From a virus, in IMG/VR virus record IMGVR_UViG_3300003873_000039, positions 1 through 31,908 of that record: a stretch of DNA of 31,908 nucleotides; one strand, 5' to 3'. This document shows positions 1 through 7,234 of the stretch, one piece after another. The number at the start of each line of letters is the position of its first letter. Positions within the stretch are counted from its first letter, which is position 1. The notes below the pieces were generated by a model. It was not told the DNA's origin, made no database searches, and was given only the letters and a program-made list of their open reading frames with translations. The translations under genes were made by a program, and so were the position numbers.

Positions 1-20
1 TTTGTCGCCATTTTGTCGCC
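1..20 (+). promoter_or_regulatory. Integrase arm-type site pair (same locus as 31880-31899)
   Basis: TTTGTCGCCATTTTGTCGCC is a tandem direct repeat of a 10-11 bp unit. The same 20 bases occur at 31658-31677 and 31880-31899, flanking the tRNA-like core. The integrase has an arm-binding N-terminal domain, so these are the expected arm sites. Binding is inferred. Confidence 0.55.
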
Positions 21-29
21 GGGGTCAAA
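1..29. repeat. Terminal direct repeat (contig overlap)
   Basis: The first 29 bases are identical to 31880-31908. The simplest reading is a circular molecule whose assembly ends overlap. The sequence also falls on an integrase arm-type repeat, so the ends are at a naturally repetitive spot. Confidence 0.85.
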
Positions 30-276
30 AGCCCATTTCTTGCTTAAATAAATCCTTTACGATTTCAGCAAGGGTCATGCATTCACTCATACGCATCCCC
101 GCTTGTATGAAGCTCACATCATACCTGCCATCAGCATCATCAAGCGCGACAATCATAATTTTCTTACCTTCAGCAAATGCACCTTCGGTTGACTGTTTCG
201 CATCATCAAGAGCTTGAGCCGGTGAACGTAATGTGCCATAGCCAGTCGCTTCGGATAAACTGATAAGATTACCCAT
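25..276 (-). CDS. Small hypothetical phage protein (last late gene)
   Basis: An 83-residue protein with no function I recognise. The core (about residues 37-83) alternates a beta-rich stretch (KKIMIVALDD) and a C-terminal helix (MTLAEIVKDLFKQ), giving a compact alpha/beta look. Its ATG overlaps the end of the upstream gene by 8 nt, so it is translationally coupled. It is the last gene of the leftward late operon, and its stop lies a few bases from the attP arm sites. There is no signal peptide or membrane segment. Confidence 0.7.
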   Translation of the reverse strand: MGNLISLSEATGYGTLRSPAQALDDAKQSTEGAFAEGKKIMIVALDDADGRYDVSFIQAGMRMSECMTLAEIVKDLFKQEMGF

Positions 277-502
277 TACAGCTACACCACAAATGCTCTC
301 TGTTCATTTTCACAAAGTGATCACAAAAGCCATCGCCGCCAATGTACTTCGCCAGGCAACTTGTAATGCTAACCATTTCATCTTGTGAAAAAGAACCTCC
401 GAACGGATTTCTCTCATTCACTTCCAATGCAGCACGAGCTGGACAGCGAACATGAAGACATGCATGGGTCCCATTTTGTTTTTGAATTTCAATAATCGGC
501 AT
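269..502 (-). CDS. Small cysteine-rich hypothetical protein
   Basis: A 77-residue protein if started at ATG 502. A longer frame reaches 577, but 502 gives the usual short overlap (14 nt) with the upstream holin-like gene, while the extra N-terminus only shadows that gene. Six cysteines (HACLHVRC, TSC, GFC, WCSC) suggest a metal site or disulfides. The family is not recognised. Its place just after the holin-like gene suggests a lysis accessory role, which is inference. Two copies of the dispersed 15-bp motif lie inside it (308-322 and 376-390); the second encodes FSQDE. Confidence 0.65.
   Translation of the reverse strand: MPIIEIQKQNGTHACLHVRCPARAALEVNERNPFGGSFSQDEMVSITSCLAKYIGGDGFCDHFVKMNREHLWCSCNG
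308..322. promoter_or_regulatory. Dispersed 15-bp motif TTTCACAAAGTGATC
   Basis: Symmetric core CAC-N3-GTG with two outer mismatches, inside the cysteine-rich small gene. Confidence 0.5.
376..390 (-). promoter_or_regulatory. Dispersed 15-bp motif TTTCATCTTGTGAAA
   Basis: Full match, oriented with transcription; identical to 17795-17809 and 24057-24071. Encodes FSQDE. Confidence 0.75.
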
Positions 503-1037
503 TATTTTCAATCTTCGCGATTTTTTCTTTGCCCCTGTGCCATGCTGTGATGCCGAGTATTGCTCCTGGAACGCCAAAGAGCGTTGTGAATGATGTCACA
601 AGTTGAGGGATCATATTCAATGCCGATGGCTTACCTTCCATCACAGCCTGATAAGCCAAATAGCAACAAAGCACAGAAACACACAAGAAAGCCAAGCCTG
701 AAACAAAACCCCAAAACGGTCGCCATGCCCATTGCGGCCAGTGCTCAGACTTACCCTCATCGCGCATCGTCTGATTGATCGTTTCAATGCGTTGCGTGCC
801 TGCCGACAATGACAACGCTTGCAGCTTTTCGCTGTGATTCGCTTCAATTTGTTTGATTTTGATAATCGCATCAGGATTGTCTTTCAACTCTTTCAGAATT
901 GCATCAGGGTTATTTTCAACACCCAGAGCAGATGAAATCATTGAACCAATCGCAGTACCAGCCGGGCCACCTAGCAAGGTTCCGACCATCGGAGCTGCTG
1001 AACCGATTACATTTTTTACTTCATTCCAAACATTCAT
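489..1037 (-). CDS. Holin-like protein (3-TM GTA holin family)
   Basis: A 182-residue protein with three hydrophobic segments: a Gly/Ala-rich one near residues 11-39 (TLLGGPAGTAIGS), and clear membrane helices near 108-132 and 142-167. They are separated by a charged, helical linker. The order and the glycine-rich start match the three-TM holin family first noted in gene transfer agents. It should form inner-membrane lesions that release or activate the lytic enzyme. It overlaps the DUF5675 gene upstream by 4 nt (ATGA) and sits in the lysis module. Family placement is by recognition, not search. Confidence 0.7.
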   Translation of the reverse strand: MNVWNEVKNVIGSAAPMVGTLLGGPAGTAIGSMISSALGVENNPDAILKELKDNPDAIIKIKQIEANHSEKLQALSLSAGTQRIETINQTMRDEGKSEHWPQWAWRPFWGFVSGLAFLCVSVLCCYLAYQAVMEGKPSALNMIPQLVTSFTTLFGVPGAILGITAWHRGKEKIAKIENNADY

Positions 1038-1426
1038 ACCGATACTTCCAGCGTGAATTCGTCAGGCAGTATAGATTCAAGCATGCTGTATGCAGCACCA
1101 GACGCGAGCACAGCCGGTTCATTATTAAGAATACCGAACCTCTGCCCTACGATAATGCATCCTTCAGTGTCATTTGCCGTGTTGCCTTTGTGGATCAAAA
1201 TATGTGATCTTCCGGGAACATCTTTAACCTGCCATGTGCTACCGAAATGATGAGAGTCTGTCCTTGCAACTCGATATTTGCCGGCAGGGATGCATGATTT
1301 TCCAACCGTATTATCAAGCCACGGTCGCTCAATCGTTACGCACAGCGGAAGACCCTTGATAGACAAGACACCGAAAGTTCGGTCATTGTCGCCTACTACT
1401 CTTTTCAATTTAACTAAATCACTCAT
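1034..1426 (-). CDS. DUF5675-like protein, candidate lysis enzyme
   Basis: A 130-residue protein that looks like the DUF5675 family found in phage lysis regions. Visible hallmarks are an early R..GDNDRTFGVLSI strand, CIPAGKYRV near residues 45-53, and a late ILIHKGNTANDTEGCIIVG block. The His-Gly-Asn...Gly-Cys arrangement recalls the H...GC active site of L,D-transpeptidase-like enzymes, so peptidoglycan remodelling is plausible. No biochemical role is established that I know of. No other endolysin is recognisable in this genome, so this may be the muralytic enzyme. There is no signal peptide. Confidence 0.65.
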   Translation of the reverse strand: MSDLVKLKRVVGDNDRTFGVLSIKGLPLCVTIERPWLDNTVGKSCIPAGKYRVARTDSHHFGSTWQVKDVPGRSHILIHKGNTANDTEGCIIVGQRFGILNNEPAVLASGAAYSMLESILPDEFTLEVSV

Positions 1427-1482
1427 GATGCCTCCTGTCCTTTTGTGTTATCATAAGTGATCAGGGAGTTATGTCTGAGCAG

Positions 1483-1731
1483 TCAAAGAAAAGTTTTTAT
1501 GAGTGCACCAAATGCTGCGCCAGTAATAATCAGCAGCACGCGTATCAACAGTTCATTAGCAACAGCTTTTTCGACATTACGCAAACGATTTTCATGATCT
1601 TCATCCACTTTGTCGCCGTGATTAATTCGAATATCTAATTGCACAAGATGTTCAATCGCATTCACGATCTTTTCAACGTGTTCATCGATTTTATCAAGCC
1701 TGGATTCAATTCCTTTAACTCTATCTTCCAT
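1483..1731 (-). CDS. Small coiled-coil protein with C-terminal membrane anchor
   Basis: Started at ATG 1731, 82 residues; a GTG one codon earlier is also possible. The stop of the upstream fibre gene and this ATG share TGATG, implying coupled translation. Residues 1-58 are highly charged and heptad-like (coiled coil). Residues 60-80 form one hydrophobic helix (LLIRVLLIITGAAFGALIKTF). This resembles XhlA/haemolysin-type phage membrane proteins that work with holins. It could be a second holin or a holin regulator. Inner-membrane location is inferred. Confidence 0.65.
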   Translation of the reverse strand: MEDRVKGIESRLDKIDEHVEKIVNAIEHLVQLDIRINHGDKVDEDHENRLRNVEKAVANELLIRVLLIITGAAFGALIKTFL

Positions 1732-2450
1732 CACTGGAATGCCCTAAAGGAGACATTGCTGAGCGATAAGAATGCTGAATTTGTGACAGATGCATAAACA
1801 TTGCCAGCACCATCAACATCGATTCTGCCGACCCCGGATAAAGTTGCTCCATAAAAAATCAACTGATTATTTGGTCTAAAGCCTGCCGGTAATATACCTA
1901 TCAAGCTGCCCGACGTGCCCCCCTTTATTAGTCCTGAGAGGCTGACGATGTTCGTGTTCGAGTCTTTGTAATAAAACGCGCCGTCCCATGTGCTTCCACC
2001 CGCTGCCCCGTAATTAGCCCAGGGAGCTTGCAGAGCAAGAGCTGTAGGCGCAGGCAGAGCAGCCAAGCCGCCGCCACCACCGCCACCGGTTTCAGGACTC
2101 CAAGAGCCATCGCCGTGCAAAATATCTGTTGGATTAGCTGCACCAGCACCGGCCGGGAGCTGTTGAATTTCACCCGCCGGGGTTATTTTCGGTACGACAA
2201 CATCAAGATCGGAAGTGTGAATAGCAGCGGCATCGGTCGAACTTTGCGTGCTCCACGTTCCATCCGCATGCAGCACATCTGTAGCTTGAGCAGCTTTCGC
2301 ACCTTTCGCCAGTTGTGATATTTCATTGTTAGCATCAACAGCGGGAGTTTTTACGCCAAGGTCATCAACTTGAACAAGCTGAGCATCTAGCTCAGCCCCG
2401 GTTATTGGTTGCCCGTTTGCTTCGCGCTGGGCAAAAGGTATCTTGGCCAT
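1731..2450 (-). CDS. Tail fibre / receptor-binding tip protein
   Basis: A 239-residue protein. An N-terminal attachment region is followed by two imperfect repeats (about residues 41-68 and 92-118), each ending in TD(V/I)LH(A/G)DG(T/S)WS. A run of seven glycines near residue 121 is the hinge. The C-terminal 100 residues are beta-rich and end in LPAGFRP...GRIDVDGAGNVY, a pattern common in C-terminal heads of phage fibres that form trimers. It is the last structural gene before lysis, a usual place for host-recognition proteins. SD GGGGAG precedes the ATG, which directly abuts the upstream stop. Confidence 0.75.
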   Translation of the reverse strand: MAKIPFAQREANGQPITGAELDAQLVQVDDLGVKTPAVDANNEISQLAKGAKAAQATDVLHADGTWSTQSSTDAAAIHTSDLDVVVPKITPAGEIQQLPAGAGAANPTDILHGDGSWSPETGGGGGGGLAALPAPTALALQAPWANYGAAGGSTWDGAFYYKDSNTNIVSLSGLIKGGTSGSLIGILPAGFRPNNQLIFYGATLSGVGRIDVDGAGNVYASVTNSAFLSLSNVSFRAFQ

Positions 2451-5400
2451 TTATGCTCCCCACAAGGTCATATTTAGTCTCTGTCTATCCCAGTGGGTAT
2501 CTTTTGCCATCATTATCATTCGATGTGGCCCAGGATCGCCGCCGGGTAGCTCATTGCTTTCAAACATTACAAGATCGCCCGGCTCTAAACGAAGCAGTCG
2601 CATGTTAGATTCACATTGAATAATTCGCCGACCATCTTTATGCCGTGCAAGATAGTCGCTCGAAATCAAATCAAGCTCAGACAACGGTACATTCCATTTG
2701 TCGCGAAATTCGTTCATCACAACAACTTTGTAATCATCAATTGACTGCGCATCAAAAACAGCTTCACCATCTGCGAAATTGGAAGTGTTATTTCCCAGAC
2801 CGTCCCAGGCTGTCAGCGTTATTGCCCCGTTTTTCAAATCTGACCAGCCGCGCTTGTAGTGAACTTTTTCAGAGATGTCGCTGTCTGTAATAATCTCAAT
2901 CGGCATATCAGTCGAAAGAGGTTCGACAACAAGTGAGATTTTTCCTTTTCGCATAACAAATTGAGCTTCAAGAATGTAAGCAAGCTCAGCCAGCATGGCA
3001 TCAGCAGATGTTGGCTTTTCTATAATGCGACTCGCAGTACGATTCGGAAAACGAGTTTTGGCATTCACGATTGAATCAAGATCGATTCTGTTTGTCTGCA
3101 CGTTTATTCTGTTTGTAAATATATCGATAATTATATCTGCGACATGCCATTCGACTCCGCCATTTGTTCCTGACGTGTAATCAACAGGCATCCAGATCGC
3201 GCCGGTTTTCTTCCATGTTACATTATCAGAACCGGGCAAGATATTTGTGTTCGCGACAAGGGCAGACCATGCCGAAGTCCCGGAAATGATAGTGTCACCG
3301 ATTTTGTAAGCTTTCGTGCCTGACCAAGATGGGTGCTTAACATTCGGGATTTTCACATCTTTCAAGTCAAGCGGGTCTTGAATGATAAGTGTGTATTTCC
3401 CTGACGCGTATGACATATCAAGAACAGTTCCCGCGTAAACATCAACAGACGATTCAATGTCAGCATAACCAAATCGAATAACAACTTCAGCACCTAGAAG
3501 CTTTTTAGACATCAGGGCATCAATATGACGATCAGCAACAAAAGTGGCAGTCGCTTTACCAACCATGCTTGTTGCGATTTTGGTTTTTAGCTGAGCAGGT
3601 GATATGCGAACATCAGCCAGAGCTTTCACACCACCTTTTCTCAGCCGCTTGTATGTTTTCGGCATCAAGGGAAGCTGCCAAGGCATCGGAAATGCTGTGT
3701 AATATTCAGTACCAAGCGTTGTCGAATGAGTCCCAATTACAACAGGAGAAAGCCTAAAACCCACACCAACTTTACCGATTTCAGGTGCTATATCATTAGA
3801 TGAATTGGAAGTAAGTTCGATTTTTATTTTCCAATACCTGTCAGCAGGTAGCGTTTGAGTTTGCGCAAAAATCGTATCATACGTTCCGAAAAACGTCAGA
3901 TTTGCAGTACCCGCCGCCGCTGCAACTACAGGATCAGCAGTATGCCACAGCGATAGCTTAGCAGTAGTGCCAGCCGGAACTATGTCGATAAGCTCAATTG
4001 CACCATCAGTGATTGGAACTTGATTAACATCAAGAGAACGCACAAGCGAACCGGCATCAGCATAGCCCTCATTCCCGCCAAGAGAAAAACCATCCTGACC
4101 GCTGACACGGATATGCCATGGCGATTTCAGTACAGTAAAAGCACCCACCGAAATTGTAGCAGCATATGTAGCCACGCCGCCCTGAGCACCGCCCATGGCA
4201 TGAATATCCGGTTTACTGTACCCAACTTCAAGAGAGTACGACCGGGAGCGAATTAGTGAAGCTCCAAAGCCGACAACAGTAATAGAACTCCAGTCCGACA
4301 CATTCACCGAAAATGTTATTTGTTTTCCAATCTGATTGCCTTTTTCATCAAGAAAACGGGCATACCAACCAGGAAAAATATTGCCCGAATGTTTGGCTAA
4401 TATGACAAGCTTATTTGCAACGATTGTCGCGTTAGATTTGAATTTAAAAATCTGGCCAGGTTGGTCAATATCTGTCACATATTCATAAGAATCATGAACA
4501 TATTTACGACCTTTCCAAGAGAATTTATGATGATAATGATCAATAACCCTGCCCTGCCATTTGCTCACCCAAGATTTGACAGGCGTGTAATCAAGTGGCC
4601 GCTGAAACATACCAGCAGCCAAACCCATCATATACGCGCTGCCGATTTTATACATCTGACCCAGCGGCCCGATTGTTCCCGCTGAGCTTCCGACTTCCCA
4701 TATTACAGCATCAGCAGACTGCAAAAAGTCGTTCTTATCAGTTGAAGCAAAGTAAACGCCATCGATGTGATTGAAAGCCACGAAACTGCCCTGTGCAGGC
4801 GTTTGAATAAGTTTCCAAGCTGCGCCAGTCGCTGAAGTGTAGAGCTGCCCTGCATTCCCCCTCACAAGCCACAGCCCACCAGCATATTTACTGACAGACA
4901 TCGTGAAACCATTCGGGATAGCCATCGCAGTAAATGAAGCTCCTTCATCCGTGCTGTATGCTGAAGCCTGGGTGCCGTGCAGAATCACGTTAGCCCCGGC
5001 AACCCCCATGCCGTATCCAGTTGTCCCAACTCCATACAAATAATTCCAAGTTACAGCATCAGTTGAATTATAAACCTTGCCGCCATTTGTCATCATGAAA
5101 AATTTAGAATTACCCGCGCCAAGCCCAACAATATTACCGCCGCTAAAAAACAAACCGCCTGCAATGCTCCAATTTATTCCGTTCGAGCTGGTGTAAGTGT
5201 AATATACACCACCTGAGAGGCCCATCGCTATAAACCCTTTAGACGGTGAATATGCTATGCGCTGAACAGTACCTGACAGAACTTGAGTGAAGTTTATGCC
5301 ATCAGTTGAACGCTGAATGCCACCTGACACGCGGTAAATGATGCCACCATATTCGACAGTAGAACGATAATCCCCGGCTTTTATATTCTGCCAGACCGGC

Positions 5401-5642
5401 TTTATAAAAATTGATGTGGGTTCGACAAGATTTCCCGGAGAAAGCGTTATGCTTCCCGGCCTTCTATCAAAATCAATGTTCACATCACTGGCAACATCAG
5501 GATCATTCACGCCCACCCAATCGAATTTCTGATCAAGCTTCGCGCTTGGGCCTCTGTCAGCGTAAATATCAAGCCACATAGCAGGATCAACAGCTTTGCG
5601 ACTTCCCGCCCGGTTCAAAATATCTTGCTGAAGTTCAAGCAT
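2451..5642 (-). CDS. Large tail-tip protein with beta-propeller domain
   Basis: A 1063-residue protein. Residues 1-80 hold a conserved-looking start (MWLDIYADRGPS). Residues about 95-345 form a run of repeats with degenerate Asp-box signatures (STDGINF, SSNGINW, STDAVTW), expected to fold as a beta-propeller. The middle is beta-rich. The last 400 residues (SADAMLAELAYILEAQF..., ending MTLWGA) resemble C-terminal hub segments of siphovirus central tail proteins. Its likely place is at the distal tail, contacting the host. It overlaps the next propeller gene by 1 nt (TAATG). It is the largest gene in the window, as the tail-tip gene usually is. Confidence 0.7.
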   Translation of the reverse strand: MLELQQDILNRAGSRKAVDPAMWLDIYADRGPSAKLDQKFDWVGVNDPDVASDVNIDFDRRPGSITLSPGNLVEPTSIFIKPVWQNIKAGDYRSTVEYGGIIYRVSGGIQRSTDGINFTQVLSGTVQRIAYSPSKGFIAMGLSGGVYYTYTSSNGINWSIAGGLFFSGGNIVGLGAGNSKFFMMTNGGKVYNSTDAVTWNYLYGVGTTGYGMGVAGANVILHGTQASAYSTDEGASFTAMAIPNGFTMSVSKYAGGLWLVRGNAGQLYTSATGAAWKLIQTPAQGSFVAFNHIDGVYFASTDKNDFLQSADAVIWEVGSSAGTIGPLGQMYKIGSAYMMGLAAGMFQRPLDYTPVKSWVSKWQGRVIDHYHHKFSWKGRKYVHDSYEYVTDIDQPGQIFKFKSNATIVANKLVILAKHSGNIFPGWYARFLDEKGNQIGKQITFSVNVSDWSSITVVGFGASLIRSRSYSLEVGYSKPDIHAMGGAQGGVATYAATISVGAFTVLKSPWHIRVSGQDGFSLGGNEGYADAGSLVRSLDVNQVPITDGAIELIDIVPAGTTAKLSLWHTADPVVAAAAGTANLTFFGTYDTIFAQTQTLPADRYWKIKIELTSNSSNDIAPEIGKVGVGFRLSPVVIGTHSTTLGTEYYTAFPMPWQLPLMPKTYKRLRKGGVKALADVRISPAQLKTKIATSMVGKATATFVADRHIDALMSKKLLGAEVVIRFGYADIESSVDVYAGTVLDMSYASGKYTLIIQDPLDLKDVKIPNVKHPSWSGTKAYKIGDTIISGTSAWSALVANTNILPGSDNVTWKKTGAIWMPVDYTSGTNGGVEWHVADIIIDIFTNRINVQTNRIDLDSIVNAKTRFPNRTASRIIEKPTSADAMLAELAYILEAQFVMRKGKISLVVEPLSTDMPIEIITDSDISEKVHYKRGWSDLKNGAITLTAWDGLGNNTSNFADGEAVFDAQSIDDYKVVVMNEFRDKWNVPLSELDLISSDYLARHKDGRRIIQCESNMRLLRLEPGDLVMFESNELPGGDPGPHRMIMMAKDTHWDRQRLNMTLWGA

Positions 5643-7234
5643 TAAATACTCTCTTCAAGTTGAAGTTTTAGTTTTCTAAATTCCGGAGTGATGAACGGGC
5701 TTTCAACTTTCCGACTCACATCACGAAACAAAACAGGCGAGCCAGCGTTTGTATCATCAAACTGAATAAAAAACGGATTTTTCGCTGTCAAAACAGTTGT
5801 TTTAAGTGTCTTTACATCAATTGATTCTTGAGAATCAAGAGCATTCCAAACCGGATTTACATGAATAGCATCAAATCTTCGCGACACGAATGCACGCCCG
5901 TTCGCGCTTGTAAATGTTGTCGCCTGGATTGCCAGCGACTCAGGATCGATTCCTAAATCAGGAGGGGCAATAGTGATAGCTGGCCCAGCGTATAGCTCCG
6001 GAATATTCACATCAGCTCCGGGGGTCTGTCCTGTAATCGTCAAGTTATAACGATAAAGATATGTCCGCCATGAAATATCAGTGATTCCCGCTGAAACAAA
6101 TACGCCCGCTCCAGTTTCGAGCGAGTAAACATCATAACCAATGTTATCAGCAGCAACCCACAGATCACCGTCAATCGATGACACTGAATCACCAGCATTA
6201 CCAGCGGCCATGTATGTTGAACCGTCATACGCAATGGCATTAAATACCTTGAGAACATCTTGATGAACGACAGTCCATAAGATGCCATCATATGACGCAA
6301 TCACACCGCCTGTGCATGCTGCAAAGAAACGAAGGCCATCAAACATCAGACCATTCAGCGAACCGATTCCAGCAACCGCCATGTTGGCTGAATTCCAGTT
6401 TGTGCCGTCATTCGAGTAAAGCGAATCGACAGCAGAACCAATAACGACCCTTGATATGCCTATCGTTATACTTAACAGGTTATCACTCACACCGGAAACA
6501 GATGGAAGCCATGACACACCATCCCCGGAAACAAGGATTACACCGGCATCACCAACACTGATGAAAGTCTCATTCACATTATGAAATAGAACATCATTGA
6601 GAGCAGTAGCTATTCCGCTTACTTGTGAAATCCAGTTGATGCCGTCTGACGATACAGCAACGAAACCGGCAAGTCCTACAGCCACATAAACGCCGTTTCC
6701 GTATGTAATTCCGCGCAATGCAGGAGCACCAGCAATCGCTACGCTTGTCCACACGGTTCCATCTATAGAATGATAAACAAGGCCGCCATCCCCAACAGCA
6801 ATCCAAGCCCCATTTATGAATTTCACATTGTGAACAGAAGATGCCAAGCCGATAGCCTGCCAGCCCGCCGGGATAATTGGGGTATGTGCTGAAACAGGGA
6901 AAACCTCTGAAGCTGATTCAGGAGTTGTGATTTGTGAATTCAGTATGCTTGCCCATCCTTGAGCTGTGAAAGCGTCAAGCTTTACAGTACCTGAAGCGGG
7001 CTTGAATCCGATTGAGTCATTTCTGTTCGCGCCTATTAGGATATAATCAATCAGTGGGGAAACAACAGATAGCGACAGCTTTACGCTGCCAGAACCATCG
7101 GCAATCGGTTTGAATGTGCTTGATGTATCACCATCGCTAAGATTAGATAGCGGATATGCGGGGTCTTCAGTCCCAATAATTAGTGATACAAGTGATGCAG
7201 CAATCTGATTATCGTGAAAAAATCTAACACTCAT
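5642..7234 (-). CDS. Tail protein with Asp-box beta-propeller
   Basis: A 530-residue protein. Between about residues 120 and 375 there are six regular repeats with an S-x-DG-x-x-W signature (SIDGTVW, SSDGINW, SGDGVSW, SNDGTNW, SYDGILW, SIDGDLW). These Asp-box repeats typify sialidase-like and related propellers. The flanks are beta-rich. Glycan or surface binding is a reasonable guess. I see no catalytic signature, so enzyme activity is not claimed. The gene lies between tape measure and tail-tip genes, which suits a distal tail role. TAATG overlaps occur at both ends. Two dispersed 15-bp motifs lie inside (6572-6586, 6821-6835). Confidence 0.7.
   Translation of the reverse strand: MSVRFFHDNQIAASLVSLIIGTEDPAYPLSNLSDGDTSSTFKPIADGSGSVKLSLSVVSPLIDYILIGANRNDSIGFKPASGTVKLDAFTAQGWASILNSQITTPESASEVFPVSAHTPIIPAGWQAIGLASSVHNVKFINGAWIAVGDGGLVYHSIDGTVWTSVAIAGAPALRGITYGNGVYVAVGLAGFVAVSSDGINWISQVSGIATALNDVLFHNVNETFISVGDAGVILVSGDGVSWLPSVSGVSDNLLSITIGISRVVIGSAVDSLYSNDGTNWNSANMAVAGIGSLNGLMFDGLRFFAACTGGVIASYDGILWTVVHQDVLKVFNAIAYDGSTYMAAGNAGDSVSSIDGDLWVAADNIGYDVYSLETGAGVFVSAGITDISWRTYLYRYNLTITGQTPGADVNIPELYAGPAITIAPPDLGIDPESLAIQATTFTSANGRAFVSRRFDAIHVNPVWNALDSQESIDVKTLKTTVLTAKNPFFIQFDDTNAGSPVLFRDVSRKVESPFITPEFRKLKLQLEESI
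6572..6586 (+). promoter_or_regulatory. Dispersed 15-bp motif ATTCACATTATGAAA
   Basis: Inside the propeller tail gene; one of two oriented copies that face against local transcription. Encodes FHNVN. Confidence 0.65.
6821..6835. promoter_or_regulatory. Dispersed 15-bp motif TTTCACATTGTGAAC
   Basis: Symmetric copy in the same tail gene; encodes VHNVK. Confidence 0.65.

Noticed and set aside
2451-7234. The two propeller genes as one gene split by a frameshift
   Set aside because: They join by a clean TAATG overlap, each has its own distinct N-terminus, and both lengths suit tail proteins.
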